Shown: positions 19,936 through 30,357 of the stretch, piece by piece | Layout of the letters: each line of letters opens with the position of its first letter | How positions within the stretch are numbered: the stretch's first letter is position 1 | From: Parastagonospora avenae f. sp. tritici 18332-5 | Taxonomy: Eukaryota; Ascomycota; Dothideomycetes; Pleosporales; Phaeosphaeriaceae | DNA length: 38,449 nt | Assembly (NCBI GenBank): GCA_022559985.1 | Contig: JAFJTR010000146.1 | Coordinates: 1-38,449 of the forward strand | Reading direction: 5' to 3' | The notes under the pieces: generated by a model | Told to the model about the DNA's origin: nothing | The model's input: the letters and a program-made list of their open reading frames with translations, nothing else | Databases searched by the model: none | Made by a program: the position numbers and the translations under genes

Positions 19936-22438
19936 CTACCTCTCCTTGCGCGCGAGCACGGCAATCGTCGTAAAAATGATGAGGTCAAACCCAGCAATCA
20001 CGGCTGCTGCGCGGTTGCCAGGAGTGACGTAAGGCTGATGAACTTGCTGGAACCATACCAGTGGTATCCAAGCCGTAAAGGTATCTACATGTATCATTAG
20101 CCGGTGCCATGAGTAGGTGAGGTGGTGCTTACACTATAGAGTGTTCATTGATCCTGTAGTGAAGGCCCATTGCTCGGCGCTGCCGGAAATGAGTTCCGCC
20201 ATCCAGGCCATGGTTAGTGGTACCATGCTGCCTCCAATCAAAGACACAATGTACAGGGGCGCGCGATGCGAGAAAAGCCCCATGACTGGGGTTGCTGCAA
20301 GTAACGCGAAAACGACGATGGCAATCACGTTGGAGAACAAGATGACAGGTCATCGTCTTCCTTTTAGTGGCCCGTCAGAGATCCAGACACATGTCAAGCC
20401 ATATACCGCTGTAAAGGCGTTGCCGATGGTAGGATATGTGTTCTGGTCACATTGGATCGATCCGATCCAAACAGCGACAACACAAGCAACTAGAAAGAAC
20501 TTACGATCTGGGCTATAGTATAGACAGGCGGCTTACCCTTCTTGTTATGTGCTTTCGGCCAGAAGACGAAGGCTTGGAATGGTTGAGAGCCAAAAGGCCG
20601 TACCTTGAAGATCAAGGTGAAGAGTAGCGTCTTCCGTTTGTCAGAATTTCGAAGATAGTCTTTACGGTGTAAGGGGTGCCTTCAGGTTTGCGACCGGCTC
20701 TTGCCATCCTTCCTCGTGCCATATGTAGGTCCTAATCAAAGTAGCAGCATCACAGCCATGGAACGACACGGGGCGCATAACTCACTCGCTCAGTAAAGAT
20801 CGATCTGACTTAGCTCTCCTAAGCGTGTCTGGTTGGAAGAAGTATGCCGAAATAGCCACCGGCATAGAAATAACACCATTGATAACCGAGCTGATGCTAG
20901 TGATATTGTTTTCTGATACTTCATAGAGCTTATGGAAAAGCCATTTCCATCCAGCCACACTAGCATGACCATTGAGACTATTGCATATGCCCGCCTTCAG
21001 ATCAAGCTTCATCTGACGCAGGAAGACGTACGGCCCCAGATGTTGTGTATGTCGTACTCTTGCACACTGTTGGCCCAACAGCGCGCTGCCAGAAATGGCG
21101 TAGAGTTCACAGCCGCCGAGTGCAACAAGTTCTACGCCAACCATGGAGCGTGGAGAACTTCCAGAGGGCGAATGGTCTACCTCACTCCAGATCGTCTCTA
21201 GCCTGAGGCGAGCCAGGGGGTGTGCGTCTTGCATGGGTTCTGGCGTAGAGTAGAGCTGTAATCCCCATCTACCTGCAGTCTACTAACAAGTACAGGAAAT
21301 CTTAATCGGCGTCTGTAGAGATCCAGGATGCGCTGTATTCCCTCGAAGGTTCGTTATACTCCAGGTCTCGGCCGCGGTTCGCATGATTGCTGAGACAAAA
21401 TCCACAAACGACATTCCGTTCAAGCCACCATTTCCTGCCTATCCAAATGGTCACCGAAAGGCAAAACGATCTACATTGATTCATCATTGAAGGGGAGGGA
21501 AAATAGGATAGAGTTGGTACTCACCGCTGCTGCGGATGATGTTCTGGTGTATGAAGCCACTAAAGATCGGCGCAATCCATACGACAGATTGGAGGATGCC
21601 GTTGCTCTTAGTCAGCTCTGCTGCAACAGAGTGCCTGTAATTGTAACAGCCACGACTGTTGGTAGGGTCTTAGCACTAGTGCTGAAAGGAAATAATGATA
21701 ACTAGGAATGCATTCTGTTCAGTGATTGTTGTTGACTTCATTGTACTAAGGAGGAGAACTACAGAAAAGATGGGCTCAGGGGTTCTGGTCTGAGCGCTGC
21801 TCGGACGCTGCGATCAGCGCGTCTGACCGCGTGACCGAGATCAGTGCGCCTGATCGCGTAGCTGAGATATTGACGATACTTGTGATCCGACAACGACCTT
21901 ACTTTAGACACTCACGCTTGTTGCACCAAGACCCAAGCACATAGTAAAGTGCAGGCCAGCACACTGCCTCGAAGAGTCCGACCACGAAACAAAGGCCTAA
22001 AAGCGCACGATAGGACTTGGTACTTGCCAGTGCAAACGTGAACATGGTCCATCCGATTTCCTGAAACGGTATCCAGATACGTGCGGGTACGCGTGTCAAA
22101 ATGGAGTTCGATGACAACTGCCCAATGATATAGCCGATGGTCCAAGCGACTACAATGTAATTGCACTCGTTACCATACAAGTCCAGGTCTTCTTTCATGC
22201 CGGAGACAAAAGCGTTGGTAATGTTGGATGTATCGATCCATTTGATGAACATGCCTAGAGTACAGAATGTCAGTAGTGTAGCATCGAGCTTGAAAAGAAA
22301 CCTGCGTTCTTCTCTAGAAGCACTGGCTGTGTCCCAGAGCCATCTACACCAGGCAGGACTTGGCAGCGCCGCAGCATTATCTTTTACAATGGTTGTGCCG
22401 TTTGGAGAGGCTTCTTTGGTAATGGCGATTGTGGTCAC
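19936..22438 (-). pseudogene. Broken MFS transporter (allantoate/pantothenate permease-like)
   Basis: Membrane transporter remnant of the Dal5/Fen2/Liz1-type anion:cation symporter group. The 5' exon (22438-21911) is well preserved: FIKWIDTSNITNAFVSGMKE, WTIGYIIGQLSSN, LTRVPARIWIPFQEIGW, ending at a GTGAGT donor. Later pieces follow in order: ELTKSNGILQSVVWIAPIFS (near 21610), ASVAGWKWLF and GVISMPVAISAYFFQPDT (20990-20810), GTPYTVKTIFEILT (near 20670), PVILFSNVIAIVVFALLAAT (20350-20290), and TFTAWIPLVWFQQVHQPYV to stop at 19936. Damage: in-frame TGA at 20350-20352 where GRRWP is expected, TAG at 20134-20136, a frame break near 20600-20640, no in-frame ATG for the first exon, and extra DNA between pieces, including a 27-bp duplicated unit. 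A full rescue by introns alone looks impossible. Confidence 0.65.
21812..21865. repeat. Two 27-bp tandem units differing only by transitions
   Basis: Units 21812-21838 and 21839-21865 align without gaps. They differ at 6 of 27 positions, and every difference is a transition (C/T or G/A). The pair lies in noncoding DNA inside the broken transporter, between its first two preserved exons. Confidence 0.75.
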
Positions 22439-24090
22439 CTGTGGTACAAGAATGAATCAAGATGAATAATGGATCATGTTACATGATTGGAGGAATTTAA
22501 AAGGCTCCGAGTCTCACACAAGATATCCCCTTCTAGATAGACAACCTCTATGTCGTGATGTGCGCAAGAAGTGGCTTGCATGGCGGAAACGGCAGTTCAG
22601 ACATGGAGAAACCAATCGAGAGGCAGAGCGACGTGAGTCTAGCTGGCATGACACCGCAGTCACAGGAAAGACAGCACAGAATGATAGCTGGATGCGACAA
22701 ATTGCGCACTCGTGAGATAAGTATGCAAAGATAGTAAGCAGAATAAACCAATGCAGCGGTCTTCTAGTGGACGGCATGGCCCAAATCTGTTGTTAGATAG
22801 TGACGAAATCTGCTCACAAGTGGATTGACACTGGTAGTGGTGGTGGTGCCAAATATCTGTTGACCTTTGAATGAGAAGTCACTGTCCTTATGAATAAATC
22901 AAGGTGCATCAATTTGGGACACAACCAGAGGTGCTGGAAAACTTTTGCCGTTTGTGAACACAAAGGGGCACATTTTGTGCGTGAACTAGAAGTGTCTGCA
23001 CTTCCCCTGTCCTAGCTGGGACAGGGTATACCGCGGTCAATCCACTTAATAGCGCATGTCATGCTATCGCCTAGACAGCAACGAAGGATTCATACTATAT
23101 CCAGTAGTCATGCAACTGCAATAGACATCATTGTTGAACTACGTAACAATGATTGATCGCGATGCTCTGTGGCGGAAAGCGGTAGTTGTGGCAACTGCAG
23201 CCGTAAGACGCACGTTAGAAGGAAGATCGGACGGACGCAGAAGCACTAGTCGAGCCATACATGCAGCATGCATGTTTCAGATGTGAGGAGTTCGTGGTCA
23301 AGTGGAGTGCGAGCGGCATCTCTTTCGCTTGGAGTGGGCCTTACGAGTTTTAAAGGCATCCACGGCAGTGGCAACGGGGACGCGGCAGCCAACTTGAACG
23401 ACCGGTTAAGCGAGGGCTACCCACAATGCAAAATTTCCCGAGGAGCACCAAGACAAAATCTGTGCATGGCTTGCGAATCAAAGCAAGCGGGCGCTGGCCG
23501 ATGTGGACCGAGATTCTCGTTCCTGGACGCGGTTTGCCGTTCGAACCTTCTCCATGTGGGAAGAATGAAGCGTCGGGAACAGTTTAGCGCCAGACGCATG
23601 AGTAGCAGATGTTTGCGCTACAGTTCCATCGAGTTGTCACTCTGAGGATCAGTGGAGAAGTCGATTCGTGTAGGCCCGAGATTAATGTTCCTAGCCAATT
23701 GCCTGGGTCGGAGAAGATGATTCGGGCCTAGGGTCTGTCGGTAAACTGTCGCCTTGCTGGGATGCCATCCAAGATATCCGTCATTGGTACCAGATTCGGA
23801 CGAGTTGCTGCTCTCGCTCTGCTCTAACATGCGGACGGCGACCGGCATGTCTCTGGGGAGGGGTTTTGCTGAGGCACTAAGGATGAGAACTGGAAAAGGG
23901 AGGAGAATGGTTTCTTTCAAAAGCTCTGGGAGATCGCAATCCGCGTTCTTAACATACCTTCCCTGACTTACCTTGTTGTACCATATAGTCAGCGGCGGCC
24001 ACACGTACAAATTCGATATTCGGTACCGCAACCGACGAGCAGGTCTCTGCCTATCCAAGACGATAGAACTACGCCAAGGGACTGGTCAAT
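22439..24090. other. 1.65-kb gap between transporter remnant and rhodopsin-domain gene
   Basis: No gene is convincing. The left part may hold the lost first exon and promoter of the broken transporter. A minus-strand open frame at 23618-24058 lacks an ATG at its 5' end and shows no family motif. The right end is the promoter and leader of the membrane-protein gene; an in-frame stop at 24064-24066 precedes its ATG. Confidence 0.4.
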
Positions 24091-25416
24091 ATGTTCCACG
24101 ATCGCGGCGGTCAAATCGCGGGCGTTGCTATCACGTTCCTAGTTCTGACTTGGGTAACTGTGGGTTTGCGATGTTATGTTCGGTCCGTTCTCCACCACAT
24201 GCAGCCCTATACGGCGTTATTCTAACAGATTGTGTAGCACCTTCATGGTCAAGTCCTTCGGGCTTGATGATCAGGTTATGGTCGTCACGCTGTTCCTGTT
24301 CACCGCGTACCTCGCATGTCAACTGGGTGGAGCAGTACACGGTTCTGGCCAACTTCGCGAGAATCTCACTGATGAGGCCGCCCAGACGGCCCTGCGATAC
24401 TGGTTCCTCTGTGAGGTCTTCTACACTTTATCCACGTCGCTGCTCAAGATCGCCGTCGGGCTATTCTTGTTGCGCATTACTACCCATCCTATCCACATCT
24501 GGATCATCCGCATCATTATGATTGTCGCAGCGTTTCTTGGAATAGCCTACACACTCTTGGTAATATTTCAGTGTAACCCGATTTCGTTCTGGTGGGACCT
24601 GGATCCGAATAGCGATGGGCGCTGTCTCTCCGCAAATCTGGTCGTTATATTTACATACGCGGTCTCTGGTCTAAACTCGTTTGCGGACTGGACGTTTGGA
24701 ATTCTCCCTATTTTCATCGTCAAGGATCTCCAGATGAAGAAACGTGCCAAAGTGGTCGTGAGTGGCATCATTGGGTTGGCTGCAATGTAAGTAGTCCTAC
24801 ACTTTCGTGTATCTCGGCATTACTCTTCGGACATGTACGACTCGAGAACCATTCGCTAACCCAGCGCAGTGGTTCCACAGCAACAGTGATCCGTCTGCCT
24901 TACACATCGACTCTCAAACCATACAAGGGAGACTTTCTCTACCGCACAACAGATTTTGCGATTTGGACAACAGTAGAAGTAGGCATTGGCATCTCAGCCG
25001 GCTGCATAGCTACCCTTCGACCTCTCCTGAAGTCGTCCTTTGGATCCAGTGGTACAAACTCTTCTGGAAAGTGGTGGAGCAGGAAGAAGAGCTCGCATTT
25101 CAGCAGCATGCAGCCACTCGACCGGCTCAGGCCAGCAGCTGAGCGAGGTGTAACAAAAACAACCATTACAGGTGGAAGGGCGAGCGAAGACTCGGATAAA
25201 AAGGTGTTCTTGGACACTGGTGTATCACCCGAACAGTGGAGAAATGGAATCAACAAGAGCGTGTCGACCACAGTTGTCGCGGAACGCTCTGAAATTCGCA
25301 TTCCAATTGTGCGCAATCAAAGTATGAATCACGGGCGAACATTGGACAATGACAGTAATTCGAGTTTAGGAGACGACGAGAGAGCAAGACCGGTGATTAT
25401 TCATGAACGATTTTAG
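24091..25416 (+). CDS. Fungal rhodopsin-domain (PTH11/SAT4-like) integral membrane protein
   Basis: Seven-helix plasma-membrane-type protein of the large fungal rhodopsin-domain family, often seen as receptor-like. Join 24091-24182, 24238-24786, 24870-25416 gives 395 aa; introns of 55 and 83 bp keep frame. Helices seen in order: AGVAITFLVLTWVTVGLRCY, MVVTLFLFTAYLACQLGGAV, FYTLSTSLLKIAVGLFLLRI, IIRIIMIVAAFLGIAYTLLV, a helix near NLVVIFTYAVSGLNSFADW, AKVVVSGIIGLAAIGSTATV, and TVEVGIGISAGCIATLRPLL. Diagnostic phrases: RTFMVKSFGLDDQ joined across intron 1, NPISFWWDLDP..GRC, FADWTFGILP, and the C-terminal ATLRPLL. There is no CFEM domain at the N-terminus. The cytoplasmic tail (about 120 aa) is Ser/Arg-rich and may be phosphorylated. 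The start is supported by an upstream in-frame stop. Confidence 0.88.
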
Positions 25417-25716
25417 CTTCACCATTATATCTAGACTTAATGTACGCAACGACTTATCCTTCATGGAATCCAACACTCCGTTTTTTCTATCAGCAATTAG
25501 CTTCTCATCGTCACCCGATGCGCAGAAATCTTCGAGCTGATAGCCTGGTGTGAGATTTTGGGATGAATCATGCACAGTAGTGGTCGTAGTCCTCGAAGAT
25601 CCCCATGGCGCAAACTTTCTTTTGCGGCCGCTAGCCGGCAGCCGCTGGTGTTCCGTCAAAACTGCGCCGCCTCCGATGCCTATCTCCGCCCTTTCCCCAA
25701 ACTTCGTGCAGGCCAT
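25366..25716 (-). CDS. Hypothetical 116-codon ORF overlapping the 3' end of the rhodopsin gene
   Basis: ATG at 25716 opens 116 codons without intron. The sequence is hydrophilic with a basic patch (SGRKRKF), a Thr run and an acidic/Lys-rich C-terminal half (DDEKLIADRKNGVLDSMKDK). It overlaps the last 51 bp of the plus-strand gene. I recognise no domain; it could be chance or the tail of an untraced gene. Confidence 0.2.
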   Translation of the reverse strand: MACTKFGERAEIGIGGGAVLTEHQRLPASGRKRKFAPWGSSRTTTTTVHDSSQNLTPGYQLEDFCASGDDEKLIADRKNGVLDSMKDKSLRTLSLDIMVKLKSFMNNHRSCSLVVS

Positions 25717-25947
25717 TATGGCTAGTTCGGTTATCTTGCGTCATGGCATGATGCTAGTATAAATTATTAAGCGCATACGTGCCTGTCAAGCTCCTACTAA
25801 CACGAGCTTCTCGCGTCCTTCGCACGATCGACGACCCCACAATGTGGCGGCTCTCCCGTCAACTGAAGTTGTCAAGTACTACAATTACAGCCGCTGAACC
25901 GTGGTGTGGCATGGATTCTTCGTCTCTAGACAAATCCTTATCACATC

Positions 25948-27309
25948 ATGGCTACGTTACAGCTCGCATCCTGGGTAACAAACCTGACCTACGCGGACCT
26001 CACACCTGGTGTCCTCACGGCAGCTAACAAATCTTTCTACAACTGGGCGGAATGCGCAATTGGCGGCTTTGCTTTCCAGCCTGCTCCGTAAATTGCTCTG
26101 AATACTACTTTGTCGCCGCTCTCTGGGCCACCGACATCGTCAATTCTCGGCGCCAACTGTCCCATCTCTAATTAGAGGGTTTGGTGATGCGCAAGTCGCC
26201 GCACTTGTGAACGGCATCGCAAGTCATGTCGACGACTACGACGAGACACACTTTGAGACGATCATTCATCCTGCCGGCCCAGTCGCAAGCGCATTGCTCG
26301 CCATCGCCGAAGCGTACGGACCAGTGACAGGACATGACTTCATTACAGCGTTTGTCGTGGGCGTCGAAGCAGAATGTAAACTTGGACTATCGGTATCTTC
26401 TGAGCACTACGACGTTGGCTGGCACATCACATCCACCACTGGATCGGTCGGCGCTGCTGTCGCCATTGGCAAACTAATTGGTCTCAACACTACGCACATG
26501 CAACATGCCATTGGTGTCGCTTCAACCCAAGTCGTGGGGATGCAGGAGTTCTTCGGTTCGGATACAAAATCGTTCCATATTGGTTGCGCTGCTCGAGAGA
26601 TGTTGGCTGCATTGCTCGCGCAAAATGGATATGAATCTTCTCTACAAGCACTGGAAGCGAAGTATGGCTGGCTCCACGTGGTCAGCACGCGCGAACATGC
26701 CATCGCATATTTCGACCAGCTTTGAAAGATCTGGGAGATCGAAAAGAACACTTTCAAACCATTTCCTTGTGGTTTTGGCATGCATCCCGTTATCGATGGT
26801 GCTATTCAACTTAGTAACGAAACGTCAGCTGAAGGAAAGTCTATTCACGACATCAAAAGTGTCGGATTGCGAGTCAACCCTGAAGTCCTCATCCTTACTG
26901 GGGAAAACGAGTCCACAGACTGGGCTTGAAGGAAAGTTCAGTATATATCACGCTGCTGCCATTTGGGCTGCTTTACCGCGAAGCTACACCATCTCAATTC
27001 ACCAATGACGTCGTGAAGAACGCGACCGTTGTGGACATGCGCAAAAAGATCAATGTCACTGAAGATGACAGCGTCTCGAAAGTCGAAGCGTTTATGAGCC
27101 TAACGTTCAACGATGGCACGACGACGGACAAGCATATCGGGCATGCGAAAGGAAGCATTGAGAACCCACTGACCGACGAAGAGCTGCAAAAGAAATTCAC
27201 GGAGCAAGTTACGCTTGCCATTGGGGAGCAACGGGTGGAGAGAGCACACAGGGCGTTCACAAATGTTCAGAATATGAAAGTTGTAGCTCTTATCAGGCAG
27301 GTGTACTGA
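25948..27309 (+). pseudogene. Broken MmgE/PrpD-family gene
   Basis: Remnant of an enzyme of the MmgE/PrpD family (2-methylcitrate dehydratase, cis-aconitate decarboxylase and relatives). Starts ATG 25948 (MATLQLASWVTNLTYADLTP). Preserved family stretches: NGIASHVDDYDETHFETIIH, HPAGPVASALLAIAEAYGP, GWHITSTTGSVGAAVAIGKL, DTKSFHIGCAAREM, WEIEKNTFKPFPCGFGMHP, LLYREATPSQFTNDVV. Damage, all seen directly: TAA 26089-26091, TAG 26173-26175, a frameshift near 26175-26200, TGA 26723-26725, and two compensating-type frameshifts (near 26910-26925 and 26960-26975) around a TGA at 26927-26929. Several stops fit a C-to-T change (CAA, CAG, CGA). The rest of the protein is so well kept that loss looks fairly recent. 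Confidence 0.85.
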
Positions 27310-27364
27310 TCTAGGTAAATTGCACTTCTAATACGGTATTTAGCATCTAATGCGGCTGTACCAT

Positions 27365-28453
27365 TTAGATTCTCGCTCTCTCCGCATCTTCATTAACGAG
27401 CACGTATCTGTATCTTGCGTTTCCGTCCTCCATATCCACTACACTTTCATTCGCCTTCTTCATACTCCTAGTCTGCACCCAGGGCTTCACCCCCTTCTCT
27501 GCCGCAAACTCCAGCATCGCCTCAATCTCTTTTGGACTACCAATTTGACTGCCTCCAATCTTGCAACCCTTGCCAATCAGCCCAAACGCCGCGATGGGCG
27601 GTAGCTTATCCTCGGGTGCGCCGACTTGTATAAACTGTCCGCCTGTCTTGAGCAGTCTCAAGTACAATTCTAGCGGCATGTCCGGCGATGAGACGGTGCT
27701 AATAATGAGATCGAGACTCCTAGCATGGTTGCGCGCCCACTTTGCATCTTCCGACGTCGCAATATATTCCGTCGCACCCATAGCCTTCGCATCTTCAACC
27801 TTATTCCTCTTCCTACTAATCGCAACCACTTTCTCGCACCCTAGAGCTTTCGCGAACAGAATTCCAAAGTGGCCCAAACCACCAAATCCTACGATGCCGA
27901 TTGCTTTCCCTGGCCCGGCGCCATTGTTGATTAATGGAGCGTATACAGTGATGCCACCACACATCATTGGTGCCGCGTCTTCTGAGGAAATCGCATCTGG
28001 AATTTTGATTGCAAAATGCGCCGGCACCCTAACGTAATCCGCATACCCGCCCATGCTCCAGCTGCCATCCGGATACTGGCCGTTGTACGTGCCGACCATC
28101 TTCGTACAATGCTGTTCTAATCCGCCCTTGCATTCATCGCAATTGTCCTTCAGGCATGAGAAGGCTTGCGCACCCACGCCTACTCTGTCACCGAGGTTGA
28201 GAGTGGTGACTCTGCTGCCGACGGACACCACGTGACCAACGATTTCATGGCCGACGCACACGGGATAACGGGTATTGCCCCAGCCAGAACGGAGCGTATG
28301 GATATCGGTGCCGCATATGCCGCAGTGGCTGACTTTGATGTCGATGTCGATGTCGTTCAAGGGCTTCGGCGTGAAAGCGGACCAGGTCATGTTGCCCGTG
28401 GCCGCGGTCTTGTCGTGGCCTAGCCAGCCGTGGAATTGAGATGGAGGCGCCAT
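27365..28453 (-). CDS. NADP-dependent zinc alcohol dehydrogenase (ADH6/CAD type)
   Basis: Cytosolic medium-chain dehydrogenase that interconverts alcohols and aldehydes, likely of the cinnamyl-alcohol/ADH6-like branch. Single exon, 362 aa, ATG at 28453. Catalytic zinc ligands: C47 in HCGICGTD and H69-E70 in GHEIVGHV, with a later Cys in MMCGG. The structural-zinc Cys quartet is C100, C105, C108, C116 (CLKDNCDECKGGLEQHC). The nucleotide fold is IGIVGFGGLGHFG (about residues 190-202), and SRKRNK in place of an acidic residue at the end of the second strand favours NADP(H). The C-terminus (ARYRYVLVN) matches the family. The frame stays open upstream of 28453 but without an ATG. It sits next to the broken MmgE/PrpD gene, tail to tail, 55 bp apart. 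Confidence 0.93.
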   Translation of the reverse strand: MAPPSQFHGWLGHDKTAATGNMTWSAFTPKPLNDIDIDIKVSHCGICGTDIHTLRSGWGNTRYPVCVGHEIVGHVVSVGSRVTTLNLGDRVGVGAQAFSCLKDNCDECKGGLEQHCTKMVGTYNGQYPDGSWSMGGYADYVRVPAHFAIKIPDAISSEDAAPMMCGGITVYAPLINNGAGPGKAIGIVGFGGLGHFGILFAKALGCEKVVAISRKRNKVEDAKAMGATEYIATSEDAKWARNHARSLDLIISTVSSPDMPLELYLRLLKTGGQFIQVGAPEDKLPPIAAFGLIGKGCKIGGSQIGSPKEIEAMLEFAAEKGVKPWVQTRSMKKANESVVDMEDGNARYRYVLVNEDAERARI

Positions 28454-29276
28454 TGTGAGTTTCTTCTCTTGAGTCTCAGAGAGATGAGATTGAGAGCAGA
28501 GGAAGCGAATGAACTGTTTTCGATGCTGTGGCTCGCGACTCAGATGCTGCGACAGAGATGCACCGGCAACGTCATGTTGGGGACAAAGATATCCGAGGCA
28601 TCTCGTTCTAGCTCTCAATTGCCCCGCATTTTTTCGCTCGACAGTTCAACTTCCATCATGGCGATAAGCTGCGCAACAAAAGTCAATGACATTCCGTAAA
28701 ATGACTAAAGAATTCGAAAAGAGGCACAAAGATGATGAGGACGCGGGGTGATTACGAGGCTATCACACCGCTAAAGTCACTTTCAATTATCTTCGTGCAG
28801 GGCAGGCATGCAAATCCCAACCGTCAGTCTTGCCGATTTATATTTGAACAAGATTCTTGGTAATACCACAACTGCCTCATTGAATAGCCTCATCTGCTAT
28901 GCAAGGCGATGGACCTCACCCTACGTAGCGATCCTCGTGCATGTGTAGGGTGAGTTCGTCGACTGTGTGCTCTTCTGAGGACCCTGTATGGACTGGTAAT
29001 CGATGGATTCGCAACATCTGTCGACATTTCGTTCATCGGATCGATATCTAAATAGTCCTAGAAAGATGTTTACATGATCAAGCGAAAGTGCACGATGTTC
29101 ATAGACATCATGAGGCAAGCAAGAAGCTTGAGCGAGTCGAGGCGAGTTCCAAAGGCCATCGCCTCGCAGAAATAAACGTTTCACAAGATGATGCAAGATT
29201 GAGCAATGTGAAGACACAAACTACACCGACCCAAGATACGACGTGTTTGAATTTATCTCAATTGCAACCAACATGC
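28454..29276. other. 0.8-kb gap, no gene seen
   Basis: This is the upstream region of the alcohol dehydrogenase and the downstream region of the ABM-domain gene. No convincing coding frame, RNA gene or repeat is seen. Confidence 0.5.
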
Positions 29277-29743
29277 TTAGAGTTTGCTAGCATATCCGCC
29301 CGCCTCCTTGGTAAACATAACCTTCATCGGCTCAGCCAGTAAATCCTCCTTCTTGAACGCTTTGCCCATCGCTTTGAAGTAGTCGCTTTGACCGTGAATC
29401 TTGATCGATTCGTTATCCTTGTATCTGTAATTTATGAGTTTCGCGAATGAATGCGCGTATATGCAACTTACGTCTCAAGCATGATGAACATCGGTGCATC
29501 GCCCTTGGTCTCCTTTTGCAGATGGTATCGCAATGTGCCGGGCTCGTTGGCTTCTACAGCTTTGGCGGCTTCGAGGAGAAGCTCTTCGACCTGGATTTGT
29601 TAGTAGATACGTTTCAGAATTTTCGATAGAGTGACTTACCCTATCTGCCTTGCCAGCTTTGGGCGTCATGAGAGCGATAATCTTCACGGAGTTAGTGAAG
29701 CTATTTCCGCGCACGGTGCCATGACGCTTACGTCGATAGTCAT
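29277..29743 (-). CDS. ABM-domain (YgiN-like monooxygenase) protein with C-terminal SKL
   Basis: Small dimeric ferredoxin-like protein of the antibiotic biosynthesis monooxygenase (ABM) superfamily, which includes quinol monooxygenases. Join 29743-29732, 29681-29640, 29590-29472, 29424-29277 gives 106 aa; the first exon is only four codons (MTID), and introns are 50, 49 and 47 bp. Family features: beta strand IIALMTPKAGKADRVEELLL, then ANEPGTLRYHLQKE, MFIMLETYKDNESIKIHGQS and FKAMGKAF. The last three residues are SKL, a canonical PTS1 signal, so peroxisomal import is predicted. Every exon junction keeps frame and the joined protein matches the family length. Substrate is unknown. Confidence 0.88.
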
Positions 29744-30357
29744 TGTTCAAGCTTTGGAGATGTGGAATTCCGGATGAAGGTCGTAACTAGACAAACACTA
29801 ATTGAACGTGATAAGTAATGATAGGAAGCTGCAATGAAGATGATCGAGATACAGAGTGTTGCTAGCGTCATCCATTTCGTCGCTTCTGTTTGAGGAGAAA
29901 CCGAAAGATGCCGAGGCACAAAACCTAAGGAACACTCAACAATAGACACGCACCGTACTGCCTCACGCTTTGTTCTTCATCGGTTGTCATGCATCGCGTA
30001 AGAGTACAAGCATATGCACTGCGCTGCTTCCTTGATGGCGGGGACACAGCACGATGACAGACGAGTCCATGGTCAATTCGCGCTGCACTGACGCACCCAC
30101 GCGTCTTCGTCTTCATCACCAACACATCTTCCATCGAACAATCCATCTCCGACCCATATACAGTCCGTACGATATGATATGAGAAGATCACAAATTTGAA
30201 AGGCAAAGCTTCATGACAATTGATAGTACAGATTCGTTGCAATCCCTCTTCATCGACCATCTTTACGGATGTTTACTACATATAGTCTCAATGCCTACGT
30301 CTATCGACTTTACTCTTAGCAAAAATCACTGTCATCCTCTTTTCGCGAAAGCAGGCT
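29744..30357. promoter_or_regulatory. Upstream region of the ABM gene
   Basis: 614 bp between the ABM-domain gene start and the 3' end of the cyanophycinase-like gene, both on the minus strand. It must contain the ABM promoter and the other gene's 3' UTR. I see no gene in it. Confidence 0.45.

Noticed and set aside
23618..24058. 146-codon minus-strand open frame with Ser-rich part
   Set aside because: It has no ATG at its 5' end, no recognisable motif and no intron signals linking it to another exon; length alone is not enough.
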